NCBI GenBank assembly: GCA_903832475.1
Contig: CAILBQ010000292.1
Location: forward strand, 1-12,534
Direction of reading: 5' to 3'
Length of the DNA: 12,534 bases
Source: an uncultured Acidobacteriota bacterium
GTDB taxonomy: Bacteria > Acidobacteriota > Terriglobia > Terriglobales > Acidobacteriaceae
Shown here: positions 6,079-12,534 of the stretch, one piece after another
Layout of the letters: the number at the start of each line of letters is the position of its first letter
How positions within the stretch are numbered: the first letter of the stretch is position 1
Notes under the pieces: generated by a model
The model's input: the letters and a program-made list of their open reading frames with translations, nothing else
Database searches by the model: none
What the model was told of the DNA's origin: nothing
Translations under genes and position numbers: made by a program

Positions 6079-7664
6079 TCCGCCATCTCTACCAGGGCGT
6101 CCCCGGCACCCCCGATCAGAGCAAAGATGTCCGGCTTTCAGTCCCTCAGTCCCTTAGTCCCTTAGCCAATGAGTTTGTCGCCGCTGACGACAAGCTCAAA
6201 GAAGAGTGTGGTGTCGCCGCCGTTTACGGCCATCCCGACGCCGCGCGCCAGGTGTATCTAGGCCTCTACGCCCTGCAGCACCGCGGACAGGAATCCGCCG
6301 GCATCGCCAGCGCCAACGGCCACCATCTGTCCAACATCAAAGGCATGGGCCTGGTCTCCGAAATCTTTACCGACGACATCCTCGCCAAGCTTCCCGGCGA
6401 CATGGCCATCGGCCACACGCGTTACTCGACGACCGGCGATTCTGCGCTCCTTAACGCCCAGCCCATCCGCGTCGACTCGACCAAGGGCCTGATCGCCATC
6501 GCCCACAATGGCAACCTGGTCAACCTCGGCAACCTGCGCACCACCCTCGAGCGTGCCGGAGCATTCTTTCAGACGACCTCAGACTCCGAAATCATCATCC
6601 AGCTCATCGCCCACTCCAAGGCCGGCAGCCTGGTCGACGCTATCGCCGACTCGCTCGCCCAGGTCGAAGGCGCTTTCTCCATCGTCATGATGACCCGCGA
6701 CCGCATCTTCGCCGCGCGCGATCCGCGTGGGTTCCGCCCTCTCTCCATGGGACGAATCAAAAATGCGGACGGTCCCGACACCATCGTCTTCGCTTCGGAA
6801 ACCTGTGCCTTCGACCTGTGGCGCGCCGAGTACGAGCGCGACGTTCTTCCCGGCGAACTCGTCATGGTCTCGGCCGATGGCGTCACCTCGCGCCAGTTCG
6901 CCAGCGGCGTCCCGCAATCGAGTTGCATTTTTGAACATGTCTACTTCGCCCGGCCCGACAGCCGCATCTACGGCCGCTGGGTGCAGCAAAGCCGCGAAGA
7001 AATGGGCCACCAGCTTGCCCGCGAATCTCACGTCCCCGCCGACATTGTCGTCCCCGTGCCCGACTCCGGCGTCACCGCCGCTCTCGGGTATGCAGAAGAG
7101 GCCAAACTGCCCTTCCGCTTCGGCCTCATCCGCAATCATTACGTAGGCCGCACCTTCATCGAACCGGAACAGCGCGTCCGAGACTTCGGCGTCAAGTTAA
7201 AACTGAATCCGGTGCGCAACCTGCTCGAAGGCAAGCGTGTCATCCTCATCGACGACTCCATCATTCGCGGGACAACGTCGCGCAAAATTGTCCGTATGGT
7301 ACGCGGCGCCGGGGCCAAAGAAGTTCACCTGCGCATCAGCTGCCCGCCCACCATTTCGCCCTGCTTCTACGGCGTCGACACACCCAGCAAGCGCGACCTG
7401 ATCGCCGCCAACAAGTCCGTCGAAGAAATCCGCCAGTTCATCGAAGCCGACACCTTATCCTATCTCTCCCTCGACGGCCTGATTCACTCCTGCGGCGCAG
7501 GCCCCAACGCCGAAAACGGCCCCACTCAGGTGCACGGATACTGCGTTGCCTGCTACACCGGCAACTATCCAACGCAGTGGGTGGACGTCGACGAGATTCT
7601 CCCCGCCTACAATCCGCGTCCCGACGAAGTCCAGCTTCCGCTTCTCGAAACAACGCGGGGCTGA
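6075..7664 (+). CDS. purF: Amidophosphoribosyltransferase PurF
   Basis: This 529-residue cytosolic enzyme makes 5-phosphoribosylamine from PRPP and glutamine, the committed first step of purine synthesis. Residue C45 in KEECGVAAVYGH is the expected N-terminal nucleophile after propeptide removal. The glutaminase domain has LQHRGQESAGI, GHTRYSTTG and AHNGNLVN. The phosphoribosyltransferase domain has the PRPP motif VILIDDSIIRGTT at 389-401. C284, C430, C490 and C493 match the four ligands of the 4Fe-4S cluster of the Bacillus-type enzyme. The propeptide of 44 residues is longer than usual. The ATG overlaps the purL TGA as ATGA and has GAAGAGG upstream, so the two are coupled. An in-frame ATG at 6030 inside purL is less likely. 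Confidence 0.95.
   Translation: MIRHLYQGVPGTPDQSKDVRLSVPQSLSPLANEFVAADDKLKEECGVAAVYGHPDAARQVYLGLYALQHRGQESAGIASANGHHLSNIKGMGLVSEIFTDDILAKLPGDMAIGHTRYSTTGDSALLNAQPIRVDSTKGLIAIAHNGNLVNLGNLRTTLERAGAFFQTTSDSEIIIQLIAHSKAGSLVDAIADSLAQVEGAFSIVMMTRDRIFAARDPRGFRPLSMGRIKNADGPDTIVFASETCAFDLWRAEYERDVLPGELVMVSADGVTSRQFASGVPQSSCIFEHVYFARPDSRIYGRWVQQSREEMGHQLARESHVPADIVVPVPDSGVTAALGYAEEAKLPFRFGLIRNHYVGRTFIEPEQRVRDFGVKLKLNPVRNLLEGKRVILIDDSIIRGTTSRKIVRMVRGAGAKEVHLRISCPPTISPCFYGVDTPSKRDLIAANKSVEEIRQFIEADTLSYLSLDGLIHSCGAGPNAENGPTQVHGYCVACYTGNYPTQWVDVDEILPAYNPRPDEVQLPLLETTRG
6140..6163 (+). repeat. Three tandem 8-base repeats inside the purF propeptide region
   Basis: The units AGTCCCTC, AGTCCCTT and AGTCCCTT follow one another between the purF start and the catalytic Cys45 codon, encoding part of SVPQSLSPLAN. 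The unit is not a multiple of three, so gain or loss of one copy would shift the purF frame. Confidence 0.7.
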
Positions 7665-7837
7665 ATTGCCGTCCCTGGCACGAGCCGAGTCAGGACATCC
7701 ATCGCCCTTCAAGGGATAACCGCGGGGCCTCACTCTGTAACAAAAAACTCATGTAGTTTCCTCCTCGGGCGTGCTTCTCTGATAGAGTGCCTGGTGCCAA
7801 ACCGTCTTGCACCAACTTCCTAAAAGCGAGAAAACGC

Positions 7838-8677
7838 ATGCCCTGTGACCCGCAAGAACTAAAACACGTTCCACTTTTTGAACTGCTCGATGACGAAGAG
7901 CTCGCCGTCCTCGCCGCACAGGTGCAGTTATGCCAGTTCGCGCCGCGTCAGCGTATTTTCAAAATCGGGGATGTGTCGATGCAGGCCTACGTCATGATGT
8001 CGGGCAAAGTCCGCGTCACCACCGTCGATGAAGACCAGCAGGAGGTCGTTATCGATGAGCCTGAACACGGCGACCTCTTCGGCTTTGCCTCCATGCTCGA
8101 ACAGACGTTGCATCAGTCCAACGCCATGGCCGTGGAAGAATCCGTCTGTTTGGAATTGGACCGCGACGACATCGCCACGCTGCTGCAGCAGAAGCCCATG
8201 GCCGGCCTGGACATGCTGACCGTCCTGGGCCGCCAGTTCCACGCCTCTCAGCGGCTCATCCAGTCTCGCGCCAGCCGCAATGCAAATGAACTCATCGAAG
8301 AAGAAGCCACCTTTGGCGAACGCATCGCCGATGAGGTGGCTCGCTTCGGAGGGTCCTGGCATTTCATCATCTGGTTTGGAGTTGTCCTCGTCGCCTATTC
8401 CGCGCTGAACATCGTCTTGAAGCAGAACGCATGGGACCCTTACCCATTCATTCTTCTCAATCTCTTTCTGTCCATGCTCGCTTCCATCCAGGCGCCGGTC
8501 ATCATGATGAGCCAGAATCGTCAGGACACAAAAGACCGTCTGCGCAGCGAGCTGGACTTTGATGTCAACCGCCGCGCCGAGTCGGAAATCCAGGCGCTCT
8601 CCCACAAGCTGAACCTGCTGACAGACAAGATCGGAGACATCGAAGAGCTGCTCCGATCCCCCGGCTCGCCTTCGTAA
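7838..8677 (+). CDS. Cyclic-nucleotide-binding-like domain fused to DUF1003 membrane domain
   Basis: The protein has 279 residues from the ATG at 7838; a GTG at 7787 would add 17 residues with no better signal. Residues 10-125 form a CNMP/CRP-like sensor beta-barrel (LKHVPLFELL, then GDVSMQAYVMMSGKVRV and HGDLFGFASML). No helix-turn-helix follows, so it is not a CRP-type transcription factor. Residues 158-260 match DUF1003, with FGERIADEVARFGGSW, two membrane helices near 174-194 and 203-222, and IMMSQNRQDTKDRLRSELD. The end, 240-272, is likely a coiled coil. It should sit in the inner membrane with the sensor in the cytoplasm. The phosphate-binding segment reads QSNAMA where classical binders have an Arg, so nucleotide binding is doubtful. 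The DUF1003 role is unknown. It is transcribed alone, 173 bases after purF. Confidence 0.85.
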   Translation: MPCDPQELKHVPLFELLDDEELAVLAAQVQLCQFAPRQRIFKIGDVSMQAYVMMSGKVRVTTVDEDQQEVVIDEPEHGDLFGFASMLEQTLHQSNAMAVEESVCLELDRDDIATLLQQKPMAGLDMLTVLGRQFHASQRLIQSRASRNANELIEEEATFGERIADEVARFGGSWHFIIWFGVVLVAYSALNIVLKQNAWDPYPFILLNLFLSMLASIQAPVIMMSQNRQDTKDRLRSELDFDVNRRAESEIQALSHKLNLLTDKIGDIEELLRSPGSPS

Positions 8678-8725
8678 GAGAGTAAATGCCTGGAAAGTGT
8701 AAGGTGCGGCGTGATCGAATGCCCA

Positions 8726-8757
8726 GCGGACCGGTTTCACTCCCGCGTCGGTTCCGC
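8726..8757. terminator. Imperfect stem-loop between convergent genes
   Basis: GCGGACCG and CGGTTCCGC pair around a loop of about 15 bases, with one bulged base. It lies between the ends of the DUF1003 gene and the convergent pirin gene, where a two-way terminator would be useful. There is no T-run on either strand, so this is a weak call. Confidence 0.25.
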
Positions 8758-8769
8758 CGCGCAGACGCT

Positions 8770-9471
8770 TCAGCTCAACTCAAAGAACAGCACTTCCGCC
8801 CCATCCGGTCCACCCAGAATGGACACTTCCGCCTCTTCTGAAAGTGCCACTCCGTCCCCTTGCGCCACCGGCTCACCGTTCACCACAGCCGCACCGCGCG
8901 CCACCTGCACCCAGCCGTGCTTGCGCGTGCCGAAAGCATGCTCGATTTTTGCGCCGGCATCGAGTTTCGCCGCATAGAGATCGGAATCCGTCTCCCATTT
9001 CAAGGAGCCGTCGCGCCCCTCGGGCGAAACCAGCAAATGCAGCAGGTTCCGCTCCGCCGCAACCGGAAACGCCTGCTGGCTGTAACTGGGTGCGACCCCC
9101 GGTTTGCTGGGCATCAGCCAGATCTGCAGCATGTGCGCCGGCGTCGTCGCCGAAGCGTTGTATTCCGAATGGCGAATGCCGGTGCCGGCTGACATGTGCT
9201 GCACTTCGCCCGGCACAATCACCCCGCCCGAGCCGATGGAATCCTTGTGCGCAATCCCGCCGTCGAGCACGTAAGTGACGATCTCCATCTCTTTGTGTCC
9301 GTGCGTGCCAAAGCCGCCCCCGCCCTGGATCACATCTTCATTGATCACGCGCAGCGCACGAAAACCCATGAACGCCGGATCGTAGTAGTCGGCAAAGGAG
9401 AAACTGAATTTTGAGTCAAGCCAGCCGTGATTGGCGTGGCCGCGATCGTTTGATTTTCGAACTGCAAGCAT
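8770..9471 (-). CDS. Pirin family protein, YhhW-type
   Basis: This 233-residue two-cupin protein is of typical length for YhhW-like pirins. The metal-binding set is complete and at the same residue numbers as I recall for E. coli YhhW: H57 and H59 in GTHGHKEMEIVTYVL, then H101 and E103 in GIRHSEYN. The start MLAVRKSNDRGHANHGWLDS and SFADYYDPAFMGFRALRVIN are typical of the family. The second cupin begins near residue 140. Some relatives have quercetin 2,3-dioxygenase activity in vitro, but the physiological substrate is generally unknown and cannot be read here. GAGGGA eight bases upstream supports the ATG. It is monocistronic and converges on the DUF1003 gene. The 208 bases upstream, 9472-9679, hold no gene I can support. 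Confidence 0.93.
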   Translation of the reverse strand: MLAVRKSNDRGHANHGWLDSKFSFSFADYYDPAFMGFRALRVINEDVIQGGGGFGTHGHKEMEIVTYVLDGGIAHKDSIGSGGVIVPGEVQHMSAGTGIRHSEYNASATTPAHMLQIWLMPSKPGVAPSYSQQAFPVAAERNLLHLLVSPEGRDGSLKWETDSDLYAAKLDAGAKIEHAFGTRKHGWVQVARGAAVVNGEPVAQGDGVALSEEAEVSILGGPDGAEVLFFELS

Positions 9472-9679
9472 GGAAGCATCCCTCTGGGCAACCAGGCGCT
9501 CTATCTGTCGCCATTCGACGTAGCAAACCGTCAGCAGAAGTTGGAAGCTCGAATGCCTGATTGGAACACCAAATTGAGCGTTCGAAACTTTTCGCTGTCA
9601 GTGCCGGCGAACGGAGCCAGGCTGCACTCAATGGATGTGACGACCTTGAAAAAGGTGCAACCCGCCCCAGGGGTCGCGA

Positions 9680-10036
9680 TCAGCTCTTGGCGGGCGCAGC
9701 CGCAGGTGCCGCGGTCGTGGCCGCAGCCGGCGCCGACGGAACCACCTGCGCCGAAGAAGTATCCCCAGCCCCCGTTTCAGAGCCGCCAGTTTTCGCAGCA
9801 ACTTCCGGAGCTCCACCCTCCGGCTTGGCTGCCGCTTCGCCGGCCTTCGACCCACCCTTGCCCGCGTAGTCGTTCACATACCAGCCCGCGCCCTCAAAAC
9901 GAAGCGCCGGCGCGGTCACCGGCCGGATCAACTCACCATGGCACTCGGGACACTCCGTCTCCGGCTTGGCGCTGAAACTCTGAATCTTCTCAAAACTGTA
10001 GCCGCACGAGGTGCAGCGATATTCGTACAGTGGCAA
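9680..10036 (-). CDS. FmdB-type zinc-ribbon protein
   Basis: This 118-residue protein starts MPLYEYRCTSCGYSFEKIQ, the hallmark of the FmdB/CxxC_CxxC_SSSS family. C8, C11, C29 and C32 form two CxxC knuckles that should bind one zinc ion. After about residue 62 the protein becomes a low-complexity tail rich in Ala, Pro, Gly and Ser, ending PAAAPAKS, probably disordered. The start codon is TTG, set by the conserved MPLYEY opening and by GGAGGG a few bases upstream. The name comes from a gene thought to regulate formamidase in Methylophilus; the general function is unknown. It is divergent from the blaI-like gene. A TAGAAT at 10089-10094 on the minus strand could be its -10 box, but no good -35 accompanies it. 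Confidence 0.9.
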   Translation of the reverse strand: MPLYEYRCTSCGYSFEKIQSFSAKPETECPECHGELIRPVTAPALRFEGAGWYVNDYAGKGGSKAGEAAAKPEGGAPEVAAKTGGSETGAGDTSSAQVVPSAPAAATTAAPAAAPAKS

Positions 10037-10185
10037 GGGGAACCCTCCGAATGAGCCTCACCGCCCGCGGGAAGCTTCTCTTGTCTTGATTCTAGCGGTT
10101 TCCGGCAATCCGCGGAGAAATGGCCATTTTGAAGCTTCGGCAGAAATTAAGCAAAAATCTTCTTGCACGCTAACCTAGGCTATGT

Positions 10186-10230
10186 GTTACCGTCAGTAGC
10201 ATTATGAAAAGTAACGTTACAAGCGGTAAC
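10186..10230. promoter_or_regulatory. Cluster of GTTAC/GTAAC dyads over the start of the BlaI-type gene
   Basis: GTTACCG at 10186-10192 and CGGTAAC at 10224-10230 are inverted copies, and the perfect palindrome GTAACGTTAC lies between them at 10211-10220. They span the ATG at 10204. BlaI/MecI repressors autoregulate through dyads near their own promoter, so these are candidate operators. They differ from the classical TACA/TGTA box, and the promoter itself is unclear. Confidence 0.45.
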
Positions 10231-10644
10231 GATCTCCTCGACCACGACCCCTCTGAACTGGGCGAGCTCGAACGCAGCGTCCTCCAGCTCATGTGGCAGC
10301 ACGGAACACTGACTGCCGACCGCGTTCGCGAAGAGCTGGACCAGCAGGATCGTCCCCTCAAGGATTCCACCATCCGAACCGTCCTGCGGCGTCTCGAAGA
10401 AAAAGGCTACGTCACCCATACCCTGGAAAACAGAACCTTCATCTATGCGCCAACCCAGGCTGCGCCTCTGGTCGCCGGCCGCGCCGTCAAGCGCATCCTC
10501 GACTGGTTTTGCGAAGGTTCGGTGGAGCAGCTCCTCGTCGGCATGGTCGACTCATCGGTGCTCGACCGCGAGGAACTGCAGCGCCTCGCTGACCGTATCG
10601 CAGCCGTCCAGTCCGTATCGGCCCGCCAAAAAGGAGGGAAATGA
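10204..10644 (+). CDS. BlaI/MecI/CopY family transcriptional repressor
   Basis: This 146-residue protein is of usual length for the family. Residues 17-90 form a winged helix: LGELERSVLQLMWQHGTLTA, the recognition-helix region DSTIRTVLRRLEEKGYV, then a wing with THTLENRTFIYAPT. Residues 95-140 form the helical dimerisation and cleavage region. Such repressors dimerise on DNA and are inactivated when a membrane metallopeptidase partner is activated. The partner gene follows at once: the stop overlaps its ATG as ATGA. In acidobacteria BlaI-M56 pairs are common and seldom tied to a beta-lactamase; none is seen here, so the regulon is unknown. The ATG at 10204 has no clear ribosome-binding site, so a leaderless message is possible. 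Candidate operators overlap the start. Confidence 0.9.
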   Translation: MKSNVTSGNDLLDHDPSELGELERSVLQLMWQHGTLTADRVREELDQQDRPLKDSTIRTVLRRLEEKGYVTHTLENRTFIYAPTQAAPLVAGRAVKRILDWFCEGSVEQLLVGMVDSSVLDREELQRLADRIAAVQSVSARQKGGK

Positions 10645-12534
10645 TGCTCATCTTCATCCTCGAAGCCACGCTCCGCTCGCTCTTGATGGCCGCTGCCGTG
10701 TGGGGAGCCATCCGCCTCCTGCGCGTGCAATCCTTTCTTGCCCAGAAGATCGCCTGGGTCCTCGTCCTCGCCGGTGTCGCCGTCATGCCCTTCGTCATGC
10801 ACTCCCCATGGCTGGCGTTTCGGCAGGCGATCCGCATCCCTGTGCACAGCCTCGCGCCCCGGCCGTCTCTGTCGAGTGCCGCGCAAAGCATCACGCGAGC
10901 CCAGACCACTGACAAGTCAGAACCTGAGGTCGTCGCCACCCACGCATGGGCCGCCTCGACAAAAAAGGCCAAGCCATCCGCAGCACACATCGCCGCCAGC
11001 GAAGAAGTGTTGGTCGTGAATACCAGCCAACCGGCTGAGCAAATTTCAACCGAGACACCCACCCAACGCGCCATCGTTACCGGAATCCAAATCAATCCCA
11101 GCCAGGCGGCGATCCCGGTCACCGCTGAATCCGCGCCCGCGAAGTCTTCCTGGAACTGGAGCAAGCTCCGCGCCATGGCCGTTTCGCTGTACCTCACCGT
11201 CGCCGGCCTGCTCTTGCTGCGCACCTTGCTCGGTCTGGTCATTGCCTTTCGCATCTGGCACTCCGCTAAACCGGCCGCCCATCTCGCCTATTACCTTGAG
11301 GACGCAGCGGATGTTCGTATCACTCGTTCGCTCAAGACCCCAGTCACCATCGGTTCCACCGTCATTCTTCCCGCAGAGTACCGCTCCTGGGACGAAGAAA
11401 AGCTGCGCATCGTTCTCGCTCACGAAGCCTCCCATGTCCGCCAGGGCGATTTCTACTTGCAGCTCGCATCGGCGCTCTACGTCTCGGCCTCCTGGTTCAG
11501 CCCACTCGGCTGGTGGCTGCAGCGCAAGCTCTCTGAACTGGGCGAAGCCCTCAGCGACCGCGCCGGCATGGAGCAGGCGCCAAGCGCCGCTTCCTACGCC
11601 CAGATCCTCCTTGACTTCGCGGCCATGCCGCGCCCCACCTTACCCCTCGCAGGAGTTGCCATGGCACGATCCTCCCATCTTTCCAGCCGCATCGATCGCA
11701 TCCTCAACGGTCGCCTCGCCTTCCTGGATGGCCGCCGTCACGCCCTGCTGGCCGCTCTTCTCGTTCCCGCCTCCCTCTTCGCCGCCGTCACACTGGTGCG
11801 CGTTGTGCCCGCCGTCGAAGCCGCACAAGCATCCTCGATCAGCAGCATGCAGCAGGATGGAACGTCCTCAACAAAGTCCACAACGCAGACGTCTGGTCAG
11901 ATGGACAGCCAAGTTACCAGCGACGTCAAGACCACCGTTGACGCGGCAGCCCAGGAGCCGGGTTCGTCCGATACGGCTGTCGCTCCCATCGCTCCTATCC
12001 CTCCTCAGGCGCCTTCTCGCCCCGTCGTCACCGCACCCGAAGCTCCCGAACCCCCGCCAGCTCCAGATGTCGAGTCGCCCGAACCGCCCCAGCCTCCGGA
12101 GCTGCCGAACGCCGGACATGGCTTCGCCTACAGCTACTCCGACGACGGCAACGATTCTTTCGCCATCATTCACGGCAAAGACAGCAACGTGAACCTGTCC
12201 GGCAATGCAGGCAAAGACCTCGAGAAGGCTCGTCAGAAATACCACAACGACTTCATCTGGTTCGAACATGACGGCAAATCCTACGTCATCACCGATCCCG
12301 CCATCCTGGCCCAGTCGGAAGCCATGTTTCGCTCCAATCCCGAGCTGAAACTTCGTCAGGAAAAACTCCAGGCGCGTCAGAAGGAATTGAACCGGCGTAT
12401 GGCTGAACTGGACTCGCAAAATCGGCCCCGCACCGAAGCGATGGCTCGCCTCCAGGCTCAGCTCGGCGCCAAGCAAAGTGAACTCGGACGGCAGATGGCG
12501 CAGTTCAATCGAGACATGGCCAGAATGCAGCTGA
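10641..12534 (+). CDS. BlaR1-like M56 family membrane metallopeptidase, 3' end outside the window
   Basis: 631 codons are open to the right edge without a stop. AGGAGGG precedes an ATGATG, and the first ATG overlaps the repressor stop. Two membrane helices (about residues 5-25 and 38-54) are followed by a long Ala/Ser/Thr-rich linker to about 175, a third helix near 178-198, and the peptidase. The zinc motif is HEASH at 261-265 in VLAHEASHVRQGDF, with E302 (GEALSD) as probable third ligand. A fourth helix spans about 367-389. Beyond it lie a Pro/Glu-rich linker, a segment with DFIWFEHDGKSYVITDP near 537-553, and a coiled coil of LRQEKLQARQKEL type from about 573 on. There is no penicillin-binding sensor domain in the visible part, so the stimulus is probably not a beta-lactam. 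It should cleave or trigger loss of the upstream repressor. Confidence 0.88.
   Translation, partial: MMLIFILEATLRSLLMAAAVWGAIRLLRVQSFLAQKIAWVLVLAGVAVMPFVMHSPWLAFRQAIRIPVHSLAPRPSLSSAAQSITRAQTTDKSEPEVVATHAWAASTKKAKPSAAHIAASEEVLVVNTSQPAEQISTETPTQRAIVTGIQINPSQAAIPVTAESAPAKSSWNWSKLRAMAVSLYLTVAGLLLLRTLLGLVIAFRIWHSAKPAAHLAYYLEDAADVRITRSLKTPVTIGSTVILPAEYRSWDEEKLRIVLAHEASHVRQGDFYLQLASALYVSASWFSPLGWWLQRKLSELGEALSDRAGMEQAPSAASYAQILLDFAAMPRPTLPLAGVAMARSSHLSSRIDRILNGRLAFLDGRRHALLAALLVPASLFAAVTLVRVVPAVEAAQASSISSMQQDGTSSTKSTTQTSGQMDSQVTSDVKTTVDAAAQEPGSSDTAVAPIAPIPPQAPSRPVVTAPEAPEPPPAPDVESPEPPQPPELPNAGHGFAYSYSDDGNDSFAIIHGKDSNVNLSGNAGKDLEKARQKYHNDFIWFEHDGKSYVITDPAILAQSEAMFRSNPELKLRQEKLQARQKELNRRMAELDSQNRPRTEAMARLQAQLGAKQSELGRQMAQFNRDMARMQL

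Noticed and set aside
6579..7139. A 186-codon open frame antisense to purF
   Set aside because: It lies wholly inside purF and has the same shadow composition; no start signal or family features.
7928..8740. A 270-codon open frame antisense to the CNMP-DUF1003 gene
   Set aside because: The sense gene has clear domains; the antisense product shows none.
9541..9975. Plus-strand open frames opposite the FmdB-type gene
   Set aside because: The Pro/Ala-rich translation is the reverse of the low-complexity FmdB tail; the minus strand has the MPLYEY start and CxxC pairs.
11242..12192. A 316-codon open frame in another frame of the M56 gene
   Set aside because: The product is Pro/Ser/Arg-rich shadow sequence, while the overlapping frame has the HEASH motif and membrane helices.
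1..12534. CRISPR arrays, insertion sequences and rRNA genes
   Set aside because: No regularly spaced repeats, transposase motifs or rRNA-like sequence were seen on reading through.

Overview
The window looks like chromosomal DNA of an acidobacterium (Acidobacteriota, Terriglobia-like). This is an inference. It rests on C-ending codons and fairly high GC in the right-hand two thirds, a purL-purF pair with PurL lacking a glutaminase domain, a cyclic-nucleotide-binding/DUF1003 fusion, and a BlaI-M56 pair whose M56 protein has the charged, coiled C-terminal extension I associate with that phylum.

The left part, 1 to about 3400, is accessory and visibly less GC-rich. It holds, on the minus strand, a single-TRD HsdS overlapping the start of hsdM, which runs off the left edge. 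Next come an intergenic region with two dyads of the form CWGTAG-N6-CTACWG and a tyrosine recombinase on the plus strand. Last is a minus-strand pair: a divergent class III nucleotidyl-cyclase-like protein followed by a frameshifted, truncated second gene. The region ends at the 3' end of an intact tRNA-Leu(CAA). This fits a genomic island inserted at that tRNA and carrying restriction-modification and possible signalling-type defence cargo. Only one end of the island is visible.

The right part, 3493 to 12534, is ordinary chromosomal content. purL and purF overlap by four bases and encode steps 4 and 1 of de novo purine synthesis. A membrane-anchored cyclic-nucleotide-binding-like/DUF1003 protein follows. 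A pirin (YhhW-type) gene and an FmdB-type zinc-ribbon gene lie on the minus strand. Finally a BlaI-type repressor is coupled by an ATGA overlap to a BlaR1-like M56 metallopeptidase, whose 3' end lies outside the window.

The two places most worth attention are the cyclase-like gene with its decayed partner at 1954-3177, which resembles a cyclase plus effector defence pair, and the shared dyad at 716-737 and 772-793. The second dyad sits between the -35 and -10 elements of a good plus-strand promoter facing the integrase. The dyads also have the symmetry expected of a target for a dimer of the neighbouring half-sized HsdS.
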